DNA of 54,845 bases from Taishania sp045629585. Lineage in GTDB: Bacteria; Bacteroidota; Bacteroidia; Flavobacteriales_D; Crocinitomicaceae. The notes beneath the pieces were generated by a model. The model did no database searches. It was not told the DNA's origin and saw only the letters and a list, made by a program, of their open reading frames with translations. Location: contig JAZQRM010000003.1 in NCBI GenBank assembly GCA_045629585.1, positions 1 to 54,845 on the forward strand, in the 5' to 3' direction. Of the stretch, positions 8,234 through 15,810 are shown one piece after another. The position numbers and the translations under genes are program-made. The number at the start of each line of letters is the position of its first letter. The first letter of the stretch is position 1.

Positions 8234-8802
8234 TATTTAAAGCTTAAGGTTAATCCTACACCTGCTCCCATGCCACCAACAAAGGATGGACGTACAGAGA
8301 GTGTTAAGTTCTCTGATACATCAAATTTAACAAAATGTGCTTCAACTGCTGCGTCTACAACATTTAAAATGTAGATTATTCCCATTCCAAGAAATAATAA
8401 GTCTCTTTGCGTTAACTTACCTCGGTAAAGTTGTAGTAGTGCTTGGCCATCATAGCCGGGATATTTGTCGCTCATTATATGATTTTCTGTATAATCAATA
8501 TAAGCGTTTTTTAGATCTTTTTGTTCTTTATTTGCTTGAAAAGCAAAGTATCCCGCTGTACCTAATGTTCCGTAGATGAGAGGGACTTTCCAAAATGCCT
8601 TTTTTTTCCCCTTTGGCATAGCAATATGATTGTACACTTGCCCAGCCCCAGGTACACAAGCAGACAGTATAGTGGCTAGTTTTACACTATGCGGTTTTAT
8701 ACTATCTGCTTGTGAAATATTCTTTAAACTGTCGTTTTGATTTTGGCCATAAGTAATGGAAATCAACGTAGAAAAAAGAAGTATTAGGATTTGTTTAATC
8801 AT
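8233..8802 (-). CDS. DUF5683 envelope protein
   Basis: A 189-residue protein with an N-terminal signal peptide (cleavage likely after Thr-Tyr-Gly-Gln) that matches the DUF5683 family commonly found between parB and dapB in Flavobacteria. It has a Pro-Gly-Ala-Gly-Gln-Val-Tyr-Asn motif near residue 52, two hydrophobic segments, an Asp-Ala-Ala-Val-Glu-Ala-His segment, and a Gly-rich beta-strand C-terminus, suggesting insertion in or association with the outer membrane. The function is unknown. It overlaps parB by 4 bases (ATGA) and dapB by one base, so expression should be tightly linked to theirs. Confidence 0.85.
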   Translation of the reverse strand: MIKQILILLFSTLISITYGQNQNDSLKNISQADSIKPHSVKLATILSACVPGAGQVYNHIAMPKGKKKAFWKVPLIYGTLGTAGYFAFQANKEQKDLKNAYIDYTENHIMSDKYPGYDGQALLQLYRGKLTQRDLLFLGMGIIYILNVVDAAVEAHFVKFDVSENLTLSVRPSFVGGMGAGVGLTLSFK

Positions 8803-9707
8803 TTGTTTAGTAACTCAATGATACGATTAAGATCATTTTCAGAGTTGAACTTTAAGGTAATTGCTCCAGAACCATTAGGTGATTTTTTAATATCAACTTT
8901 AGTGGCAAGGCGATCACTTAGATGTTCTTTGAATACGTATTGAATTTCAGATATGTCAACGGCACTTGATTGTTTAATAGTTGGCGTCTCTTGTCCTTCT
9001 TGTTGTAACAACTCAGCTCCTTCTTTTACGAGTTTTTCGATTTCTCTAACGGATAAGCTATGTTCAACCACTTGTTCAAATATGGCAATTTGTCTTGCTT
9101 GATCACCTGCTGATACCAAAGCACGGGCGTGACCCATCGTGATTATGTTATCTCGAACTCCTGCTTGAATTGGTGCGGGTAATTTTAATAAACGAAGATA
9201 ATTGGTAATGCTAGAACGTGATTTCGCTACCTTTTGACTTAGTTGGTCTTGAGTCAACTCACACTCTTCCATTAATCGTTGGTACGAAAGAGCAACCTCT
9301 ATTGCATTAAGATCTTCTCTTTGGATGTTTTCAACCAATGCCATTTCTAGCATTGTTTGATCATTCGCTACCCGTATGTAGGCTGGTACTTCTGTTAAAC
9401 CAGCTAATTGAGATGCTCGAAAACGTCGCTCACCAGATATGATTTGGTATTTACCTGTATCCACCTTACGCAAAGTGATAGGTTGAATAATACCATGTAT
9501 AGCAATTGATTGACGTAACTCTTCTAATGCATTTTCTTCAAAATGTGTTCTAGGATTGAATGGGTTGGCTTCAATCTTTGAAATCTCAATCATTGCAATG
9601 GAGCCAGGAGCATCTTTTTCAATCGGACTTTGTGTTGCAGGAGCATTGTCAAGTAATGCACCCAATCCTTTTCCTAAGCCACCTCGTTTTTTTAAATTCG
9701 GATTCAT
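8799..9707 (-). CDS. parB: Chromosome partitioning protein ParB
   Basis: A CTPase-type DNA-binding protein that loads on parS sites, spreads along the origin region and works with ParA in chromosome segregation. It has 302 residues. The N-terminus is a Lys/Gly-rich start with a Gly-Leu-Gly-Lys-Gly-Leu-Gly segment, the usual ParA-contacting motif. The ParB/sulfiredoxin-type domain covers about 38-130, with the GERRFR box at 92-97 and ENIQREDLN at 126-134. A helix-turn-helix lies at about 151-175, and the C-terminal dimerisation part ends at 302. The gene is 5 bases downstream of parA. No parS site was found in the window. Confidence 0.96.
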   Translation of the reverse strand: MNPNLKKRGGLGKGLGALLDNAPATQSPIEKDAPGSIAMIEISKIEANPFNPRTHFEENALEELRQSIAIHGIIQPITLRKVDTGKYQIISGERRFRASQLAGLTEVPAYIRVANDQTMLEMALVENIQREDLNAIEVALSYQRLMEECELTQDQLSQKVAKSRSSITNYLRLLKLPAPIQAGVRDNIITMGHARALVSAGDQARQIAIFEQVVEHSLSVREIEKLVKEGAELLQQEGQETPTIKQSSAVDISEIQYVFKEHLSDRLATKVDIKKSPNGSGAITLKFNSENDLNRIIELLNK

Positions 9708-9712
9708 CTGAA

Positions 9713-10510
9713 TTATTGTATAATTTTCTCTTCGTTCGCAATTTTTGTAAGATCATTACGCTGAAGTACTTCGCGTGCAAAATTCAAATAATTGATAGAA
9801 CCTTTGCTTGAAGCATCATGCATAACTATCGTCTCTCCGAATGATGGAGCTTCTCCTAGTTTTGTGTTTCGGTGAATTAAAGTGTCAAAAACCAAATCTT
9901 GGAAATGTGTTTTAACTTCATCAACTACTTGATTTGCTAAGCGCAAACGTGTGTCATACATTGTTAGAACAATTCCTTCTATTTCCAAATCGGTGTTTAA
10001 GCGACCTTGTACAATTTTTATTGTGTTCAAAAGTTTTCCTAATCCTTCTAATGCAAAATATTCACATTGAACAGGTATCATCACTGAATCTGCTGCTGCT
10101 AATGCATTAACTGTGATTAAACCAAGCGATGGCGAACAATCGATTACAATGAAATCATATTGGTCTTTGATTTTCTCCAAAGCCATTTTTAATTTGTATT
10201 CACGATTAGGAATGTTAATCATTTCTAACTCTGCACCAACAAGGTCAATGTGTGAAGGTAATATGGATAAATTGGGACTTGTGGTCTCTACAATCAATTC
10301 TTCTGGATTGGTATCATTTACCAAACAGTCATAAATGTTGCGTGAACTTTTGGGGTCTAACCCAACTCCACTTGTAGCGTTCGCTTGTGGATCGGCGTCG
10401 ATGATTAATGTTTTATACTCTAAAACACCAAAGCATGCAGCTAAGTTAATAGCCGTAGTAGTTTTTCCAACGCCCCCTTTTTGGTTTGCAATTGCAATTA
10501 TTTTACCCAT
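9713..10510 (-). CDS. parA: Chromosome partitioning ATPase ParA/Soj
   Basis: An ATPase that binds DNA non-specifically in its ATP-bound dimer form and moves ParB-bound origins. The deviant Walker A motif KGGVGKTT is at residues 11-18, a Walker A' Asp-Ala-Asp-Pro-Gln follows near residue 40, and the Walker B-like Ile-Asp-Cys-Ser-Pro segment is in the middle of the protein. The start at 10510 (265 residues) is chosen over an upstream ATG at 10558 because the motif normally begins within about 10 residues of the N-terminus. It is the first gene of the operon running to 4094. The 130 bases upstream hold no clear promoter, only a near match (TGTATTTG on the minus strand). Confidence 0.96.
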   Translation of the reverse strand: MGKIIAIANQKGGVGKTTTAINLAACFGVLEYKTLIIDADPQANATSGVGLDPKSSRNIYDCLVNDTNPEELIVETTSPNLSILPSHIDLVGAELEMINIPNREYKLKMALEKIKDQYDFIVIDCSPSLGLITVNALAAADSVMIPVQCEYFALEGLGKLLNTIKIVQGRLNTDLEIEGIVLTMYDTRLRLANQVVDEVKTHFQDLVFDTLIHRNTKLGEAPSFGETIVMHDASSKGSINYLNFAREVLQRNDLTKIANEEKIIQ

Positions 10511-10688
10511 CACATAATTTTTGAAAACATAAAGATAATTAGAATGCTTCAAATACAATGCGTATGTTTAGTAATAGTTATTAACGATTTTCAAAGGTGT
10601 TGAAATTCAGGTGTGTAGACCCTGATTTAGTAGTACTTGTTTTAAGTGTTGATTATTTTTTTTAGATTATGTTGAATTCAAAAAACTA

Positions 10689-10985
10689 CTATAAATCGTC
10701 AAAATCTACATCAACTACAGTGCTGAAATTCGGCTCTTTTGCTTTTATTTCAGTTATAGCATCTAATGCTTCATTGATTCCTTCTTGAAATTTCTCAAAG
10801 TCCTCTTTATATAAGAAAATTTTGTGCTTTTGATAAATTTCTTTTCCATCAATTAATGCTTTTTTACTTTCAGTAATTGTTAGATAAAGATCATTACCTT
10901 TTGTAGATTTTACATCAAAGAAGTAAGTCCTTTTCCCTGCACGTACCACTTTTGAAAATACTTCACCTGTGTTGTCGTTTTCCAT
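10689..10985 (-). CDS. DUF3276 (PUR-alpha-like) protein
   Basis: A 98-residue cytoplasmic protein resembling the DUF3276 family, which shares the PUR repeat fold of single-strand nucleic acid-binding proteins and is widespread in Bacteroidota. Visible features are an N-terminal Glu-Val-Phe-Ser-Lys segment, a basic Arg-Ala-Gly-Lys-Arg-Thr-Tyr-Phe-Phe-Asp strand pair, and an acidic C-terminal tail ending Asp-Val-Asp-Phe-Asp-Asp-Leu. The ATG at 10985 is preferred over 11006 because family members begin close to the Glu-Val-Phe segment. The cellular role is not known; nucleic acid binding is inferred from the fold. It is a separate unit from parA. Confidence 0.85.
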   Translation of the reverse strand: MENDNTGEVFSKVVRAGKRTYFFDVKSTKGNDLYLTITESKKALIDGKEIYQKHKIFLYKEDFEKFQEGINEALDAITEIKAKEPNFSTVVDVDFDDL

Positions 10986-11056
10986 AGTAATTATTTGGTT
11001 AACCATCCGATTTTCAACAAATATGCCAAAAAAATATAAATGTTTAACGGGAATTT

Positions 11057-12841
11057 TTATTTTTCTTCTGCTAATTGACTAAAATAGAGTTCTGAATATA
11101 AATTACCCAAAGCAAGTAGGTCGTCATGGTTACCTGATTCTGCTATTGTACCTTGGTTTAAGATGATTATTTTATTTGCATTTCTGATGGATGATATTCG
11201 ATGGGAAACAATTATACTGACCATTGGATGAACATCATTTTTAAGATGTTTCAGAATAATGTCCTCTGTATGTGTATCAACGGCACTCAAGCAATCATCC
11301 AGTAAAAGTAAGTCTGGTTTTCGGATTAAAGCTCTTGCGATGCTTATCCTTTGTTTTTGTCCGCCACTTAAATTTACTCCTCGTTCTCCTAATACAGTTT
11401 CGTATTGTAGGGGGAATTTTAATATATTATGATGAACGTGGCAGTACTTGCATATTTGATCAATCATGTTTTGATCTACGTTATCCGGGGCTAAATGGCC
11501 AAATAAAATATTCTCTTTGATTGTATCGCTAAAAAGGAATACTTCTTGTGGCACAATGCCTATAGCATTTCGATAATCGTTGAGATTGATTGTACGTAAT
11601 GATTTTCCATCTATCAAGATATCTCCGCTGCTCGGGTCAATCTGACGCATGATGAGTTTTAGCATGGTGGATTTACCACTGGCTGTTTTCCCTAGAATAG
11701 CAAGAGTATCTCCTTTTTCAATTTTAAAGGAGATGTTTTGAAGGGTAGGCTGTTCGTTTCCTGGGTAAGTGTAGGATACATTTTTAAATTCAATCGATCC
11801 CTTAAAAATAAATGGGGAAGTTGTTGGATTTTTTATTTCTGGTTCAAGTAGCAGGAACTCATTAATTCTACTTTGAGATACTTCAGCTCGTTGAATAATG
11901 TCAGTTAGCCAACCGAGGCTCGCGAAAGGCCAAGTAAGTGAGTTGATAAAGAAAATGAATGCTGTTATTCCTCCTAAAGTGATCGTTCCAGTGAAGGTGA
12001 ATAGTCCTCCAAAATAGATAGCTAAAATGGTTGATAAACCAATTAGAAAACCAATTGTAGGTTGGAAAAGGGCATTGATTACTATAAGGTGTATGCGTTT
12101 TTTTCGATATTCCTTGGAAGCGTCATTAAAAGTAGCGGTGTGGTAATCTTCTCTTTGAAAAGCCTTAATGATTCGGATTCCAGAGAATGATTCTTGAACT
12201 AATGTAGATAATTTACTTTGTTGATTCTGAACATCTTTACTTGTTCGGTTTATTTTTTTTGAGACTTTATAAATCAAAACCGACATGATTGGTAAAGGGA
12301 TGAGTACGATGATGGTTAACCATAGATTTATTTCAATCATCTGGTAGAGCGTTAAAGCTGTTATTACCACTAAATTGATGTTGTACATTACTCCAGGACC
12401 TAAATACATCCGTACTTGAGAAACATCTTCAGAGATTCTATTCATTAAATCTCCGGTTGAGTTTTTCTTATAAAAATTGTAATCTAAATTTTGATATTGA
12501 TTGTAAATTTCATTCTTTATATCGTACTCAATCAGGCGTGAAACCTTTATAATGGTTTGGCGAGTAAAAAACAAAAAGATTCCTTTTAAAATAATCAATC
12601 CCATGTAAACCAATAAAATGCGAGTCGCAATTCCTAAAGGATCACTTTTGTCTAGGTAAATATTTAGACCTATAATGTCTACAGATCCATTTCCTTTTTT
12701 CATTAAAGTGTCTGTTAAATCTTTAAGAAATACAGGCATCTTAATGTAAAAATAGTTGGAGAATATAACGGTTAAAATCCCCCATAATAAGGGCCATTTA
12801 TATTTTAGAAAATATTTGTTGAGGTGTCGAAGCGAATTCAT
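11057..12841 (-). CDS. ABC transporter, fused permease and ATPase (MsbA-like exporter)
   Basis: A 594-residue half-transporter expected to work as a homodimer in the inner membrane. Residues about 15-310 form the exporter-type transmembrane domain with six hydrophobic segments. The ATPase domain follows, with Walker A Gly-Lys-Thr-Ala-Ser-Gly-Lys-Ser-Thr near 383, a Q-loop Val-Pro-Gln-Glu, the signature LSGGQKQR near 490, Walker B Leu-Leu-Leu-Leu-Asp-Asp (second acidic residue Asp instead of Glu), and an H-loop Val-Ser-His-Arg. The substrate is not apparent; lipids, drugs or peptides are all possible for this subfamily. It is divergent from the dehydrogenase gene at 12940. Confidence 0.92.
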   Translation of the reverse strand: MNSLRHLNKYFLKYKWPLLWGILTVIFSNYFYIKMPVFLKDLTDTLMKKGNGSVDIIGLNIYLDKSDPLGIATRILLVYMGLIILKGIFLFFTRQTIIKVSRLIEYDIKNEIYNQYQNLDYNFYKKNSTGDLMNRISEDVSQVRMYLGPGVMYNINLVVITALTLYQMIEINLWLTIIVLIPLPIMSVLIYKVSKKINRTSKDVQNQQSKLSTLVQESFSGIRIIKAFQREDYHTATFNDASKEYRKKRIHLIVINALFQPTIGFLIGLSTILAIYFGGLFTFTGTITLGGITAFIFFINSLTWPFASLGWLTDIIQRAEVSQSRINEFLLLEPEIKNPTTSPFIFKGSIEFKNVSYTYPGNEQPTLQNISFKIEKGDTLAILGKTASGKSTMLKLIMRQIDPSSGDILIDGKSLRTINLNDYRNAIGIVPQEVFLFSDTIKENILFGHLAPDNVDQNMIDQICKYCHVHHNILKFPLQYETVLGERGVNLSGGQKQRISIARALIRKPDLLLLDDCLSAVDTHTEDIILKHLKNDVHPMVSIIVSHRISSIRNANKIIILNQGTIAESGNHDDLLALGNLYSELYFSQLAEEK

Positions 12842-12939
12842 GCTATAAAATTGCTATTTTTGTGGCGCATTTTGTGCGTTTTATTACAAAAATACGTAAT
12901 CTTAGCCAAAGTGTAGTTTAATTAATCGTCAAGAATCAT

Positions 12940-14037
12940 ATGTTTGAAGTAAAAAATATTTCGGATGTGAACCTACAAGAGAATCCAGTATTGGCTTTAA
13001 TGAGTGAATACAATCATGAACAGTTATTGTTTTGCAATGATAACGAAACTGGATTAAAAGCAATTATCGGAGTGCATAACACGGTACTTGGACCCGCTTT
13101 AGGTGGAACTCGTGTGTGGGCTTATAATAACGAAAATGAAGCGTTAATTGATGTTTTACGTCTGTCTCGGGGGATGACCTACAAAAACTCTTTAGCTGGA
13201 TTAAATCTAGGAGGAGGGAAAGCGGTAATCATTGGTGATGCTCGTAAAATAAAATCTGAAGCTTTATTGCGTCGTTTTGGTAAGTTTGTCAACTCTTTAG
13301 CTGGTAACTATATTACAGCTGAAGACGTAGGGATTTCTCCCCAAGATATCGTTTATATGAGCATGGAAACAAAGCATGCAGTAGGATTACCAGGTAGATC
13401 AGGAGATCCATCGCCGGTAACTGCTCATGGTGTTTATATGGGGATGAAAGCGTGTGCGAAGGAACAATTCGGTACCGATTCTTTGGCAGGTAGAAAAATT
13501 GCCGTTCAAGGAGTAGGGCACGTAGGTGAATACCTCGTTTCTTTCCTCGCTAAGGAAGGTGCAGATATCTATATTACAGATATTCATGAATCAACAATCA
13601 AACGTGTTTCTGAAACTTACAAAACAAAAGTGGTAGGTTTGGACGAAATTTATGATATTGATATGGATATTTATGCTCCATGTGCGTTAGGAGCTACAAT
13701 TAACGATGACACATTGTCTCGCTTGAAATGTAGCATTATTGCAGGTGCAGCAAATAACCAATTGCAAAGGGAAACACTTCACGGAAATGCAGTAATGGAA
13801 AAAGGAATTATTTACGCTCCAGACTTCGCGTTGAATGCTGGTGGAGTGATTAATTGTTATTCTGAAGTTGCTGGATTATCTGCTGAATGGGCAATGGACA
13901 AAGCAACACAAATCTATTCGACTATCGAACAGATCGTAAAACGTTCGAAGGAATCAAATGTTCCAACGTACATGATTGCCAACAAAATGGCGGAAGAGAG
14001 AATTGAGGCAGTAGGGAAAGTAAAATTACCAAGGTAA
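12940..14037 (+). CDS. Leu/Phe/Val-type amino acid dehydrogenase
   Basis: A 365-residue NAD-dependent dehydrogenase that oxidatively deaminates a branched-chain or aromatic amino acid. The substrate-binding Lys82 and catalytic Lys94 lie in a segment ending Gly-Gly-Gly-Lys-Ala-Val-Ile, with the 12-residue spacing known from leucine dehydrogenase. Ala-Glu-Asp-Val-Gly follows near 127, a Rossmann loop (GVGHVG) lies in the second half, and a C-terminal Asn-Ala-Gly-Gly-Val-Ile-Asn segment is present. The length and motifs fit the leucine dehydrogenase group better than the longer glutamate dehydrogenases, but the exact substrate cannot be read from sequence. nusB follows after 6 bases. Confidence 0.92.
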   Translation: MFEVKNISDVNLQENPVLALMSEYNHEQLLFCNDNETGLKAIIGVHNTVLGPALGGTRVWAYNNENEALIDVLRLSRGMTYKNSLAGLNLGGGKAVIIGDARKIKSEALLRRFGKFVNSLAGNYITAEDVGISPQDIVYMSMETKHAVGLPGRSGDPSPVTAHGVYMGMKACAKEQFGTDSLAGRKIAVQGVGHVGEYLVSFLAKEGADIYITDIHESTIKRVSETYKTKVVGLDEIYDIDMDIYAPCALGATINDDTLSRLKCSIIAGAANNQLQRETLHGNAVMEKGIIYAPDFALNAGGVINCYSEVAGLSAEWAMDKATQIYSTIEQIVKRSKESNVPTYMIANKMAEERIEAVGKVKLPR

Positions 14038-14043
14038 TCAAAC

Positions 14044-14994
14044 ATGTTAAATAGAAGACATCTAAGAATTAAGGTATTACAAGCGTTATACGCGTATTAC
14101 CAATCAGACGAACAGAGTTTCAGAAAAGTGGAAACCGAATTGTTTAATGCGATTGATCGTATATACGACTTGTATCTATATCTATTACTTACGATGCCGG
14201 AATTGCGCGACATCGCAGAACATCGTATCGAAGAAAACAAGAAGAAAATCCGTCCAACAGAGCAGGATTTGAATCCTAACAGAAAATTTGTTGATAATAG
14301 TTTGATTGAACGATTAGCTAACGATCCTAAGCTAATCCGTGTGTCTGAACAAAGTAAAGTGAATTGGTTAGGAGACGAAAAACACGAGTTGTTACGTAAA
14401 ATGTTTATCAATATGCGTGAATCTGAAACGTATTTTGAACACATGAACAATGGTGCAACTGGTTTTGATGCGGAGAAGCAAATGCTTTTAGACTTGTTTA
14501 AGAACGATATCGCCAATTTCCCTTTATTATATTCTTATTTTGAAGAGGAAAGCATTCATTGGATTGATGATATTGATTTTGCTTGTTCAATGGTAGTAAA
14601 GACACTTAAATCAATGGAAGAAGGTGGAGAAAAAGTAGGGGTGTTGGATTTGTATAAAGACGAAGAGGATGAACAAGAGTTCGTTCGCGTCTTATTACGT
14701 AAAACAATCTCTATGGATTCTGAAAATGAACAAGTAATTGATCATTTAACGACTAACTGGGAATTGGATAGAATCGCTAAAATGGATACCATTTTAATGA
14801 AAATGGCAATTACCGAATTCCAAATGTTTAACACCATTCCAACAAAGGTGACTTTGAATGAATATATTGAAATATCAAAATTCTATTCAACTCCAAAAAG
14901 TAATGGTTTTATCAATGGAATTTTAGATAAAGCAATCGATCACTTAACGAAGGAAAATAAAATCGTTAAGGTAGGTCGAGGTTTAATGGATTAA
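14044..14994 (+). CDS. nusB: Transcription antitermination factor NusB, long form
   Basis: NusB binds boxA RNA with S10 (NusE) and supports rRNA antitermination. The C-terminal 130 residues carry the conserved NusB features: a helix with Trp-Glu-Leu-Asp-Arg-Ile, then Met-Ala-Ile-Thr-Glu-Phe, Leu-Asn-Glu-Tyr-Ile-Glu-Ile and a final Phe-Ile-Asn-Gly-Ile-Leu-Asp segment. At 316 residues it is more than twice the E. coli protein. The additional N-terminal half begins with the NusB-like Arg-Arg-His-Leu-Arg-Ile-Lys-Val-Leu-Gln-Ala-Leu-Tyr helix, then diverges into a charged helical insertion. This long form is usual for Bacteroidota. It is 6 bases after the dehydrogenase and 11 before the DUF1573 gene. 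Confidence 0.93.
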   Translation: MLNRRHLRIKVLQALYAYYQSDEQSFRKVETELFNAIDRIYDLYLYLLLTMPELRDIAEHRIEENKKKIRPTEQDLNPNRKFVDNSLIERLANDPKLIRVSEQSKVNWLGDEKHELLRKMFINMRESETYFEHMNNGATGFDAEKQMLLDLFKNDIANFPLLYSYFEEESIHWIDDIDFACSMVVKTLKSMEEGGEKVGVLDLYKDEEDEQEFVRVLLRKTISMDSENEQVIDHLTTNWELDRIAKMDTILMKMAITEFQMFNTIPTKVTLNEYIEISKFYSTPKSNGFINGILDKAIDHLTKENKIVKVGRGLMD

Positions 14995-15005
14995 ATTTTT
15001 TCAAA

Positions 15006-15392
15006 ATGAATAGATTTGCAGCAATTGCTTTATTGGCGCTATCTTTTGTAGGATGTTCTGATAATGAAGTTAAAGTTGGCTCTCGTACAACAATGGAGAT
15101 TGATCCTGTTTTTAATGCAGGTGAAGTTGCTTTAGGTGAGGTAGTGAAAGCTTCGTTTAAAGTTAAGAATACTGGAGACCAACCCTTAGTAATTGGTGAT
15201 GTGAAAGTAGGGTGTAGCTGTACTTTGGCAAGCAAACCAGAAAAACCAATTAATCCTGGTGAAACAGGAATTATTGAAGCTAAGATTGATACTCAAAAAA
15301 TTGGACAAGGTAAGTTCAATAAGGGAATAAATGTAGTAGCTAATACAAACCCTTCAGTGACAATGCTTAACATTGTTGGTGAAGTTAAATAA
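15006..15392 (+). CDS. DUF1573 lipoprotein
   Basis: A 128-residue protein with a lipoprotein signal (Phe-Val-Gly-Cys lipobox at residues 14-17) and one immunoglobulin-like DUF1573 domain. The domain shows the characteristic Phe-Lys-Val-Lys-Asn-Thr-Gly-Asp-Gln-Pro-Leu-Val-Ile strand pair followed by Val-Gly-Cys-Ser-Cys-Thr. The two Cys near residues 69 and 71 are a family hallmark. The role is unknown. It lies between nusB and yajC with gaps of 11 and 8 bases, the usual Flavobacteria arrangement, so it is probably in the same operon. Confidence 0.9.
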   Translation: MNRFAAIALLALSFVGCSDNEVKVGSRTTMEIDPVFNAGEVALGEVVKASFKVKNTGDQPLVIGDVKVGCSCTLASKPEKPINPGETGIIEAKIDTQKIGQGKFNKGINVVANTNPSVTMLNIVGEVK

Positions 15393-15400
15393 TTATTTTT

Positions 15401-15673
15401 ATGCAACAATTTTTAATGATTGGATTGATGTTAGGAGTTTTTTACTTCTTTATGATTCGTCCACAAATGAAAAAACAAAAAGAATTAAAGAATTTCCGTG
15501 AAAATATGAAAGTAGGTGACCGCGTTGTTACTATTGGAGGTGTTCATGGTAAAATTTTGGAAATTACCGATACAACTGTATTAGTTAGTTCTGAAGGAAG
15601 TAAGATTCGTTTCGAAAAATCTGCAATCTCTTCTTCTGCTGCTGATATAATGACTGAGTTGAATAAGGATTAA
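15401..15673 (+). CDS. yajC: Preprotein translocase accessory subunit YajC
   Basis: A 90-residue protein with one N-terminal transmembrane helix followed by the conserved Met-Ile-Arg-Pro-Gln segment (about 23-27), a basic Lys-rich stretch and a small soluble domain with Val-Gly-Asp-Arg-Val-Val-Thr-Ile-Gly-Gly. YajC binds SecDF and the Sec translocon at the inner membrane. In many bacteria it is next to secD, but here secDF is 36 kb away at 51294. A strong terminator follows, so it is the last gene of the dehydrogenase-nusB-DUF1573-yajC run. Confidence 0.95.
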   Translation: MQQFLMIGLMLGVFYFFMIRPQMKKQKELKNFRENMKVGDRVVTIGGVHGKILEITDTTVLVSSEGSKIRFEKSAISSSAADIMTELNKD

Positions 15674-15692
15674 TAGTCTTTATCCAAGAGAT

Positions 15693-15717
15693 TAAGGAGG
15701 TCTAACCAACCTCCTTA
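15693..15717 (+). terminator. Terminator after yajC
   Basis: A 9-bp perfect stem (TAAGGAGGT at 15693-15701 with ACCTCCTTA at 15709-15717) with a 7-base loop is followed by a T-rich GTTATTTT sequence. It begins 20 bases after the yajC stop codon. Confidence 0.8.
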
Positions 15718-15737
15718 GTTATTTTAATTCACTGATA

Positions 15738-15770
15738 TTGCGCTTTTTAACATTTTTTGTTTTAATTTTG
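15738..15770 (+). promoter_or_regulatory. Candidate promoter of the adhesin/PorP operon
   Basis: TTG at 15738-15740 and TAATTTTG at 15763-15770 match the Bacteroidota -33/-7 pattern (TTG and TAnnTTTG) with a 22-base spacer, at the upper end of the usual range. The predicted transcript would start about 35 bases before the ATG at 15811. Confidence 0.4.
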
Positions 15771-15810
15771 ATATAAACTAAAATTTGTTTTAAAGCTAAT
15801 CACTATAGCT

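Noticed and set aside
12855..12862. TATTTTTG as a promoter of the amino acid dehydrogenase gene
   Set aside because: No TTG lies 17-23 bases upstream, and the element would sit 78 bases before the ATG. It was not strong enough to list.
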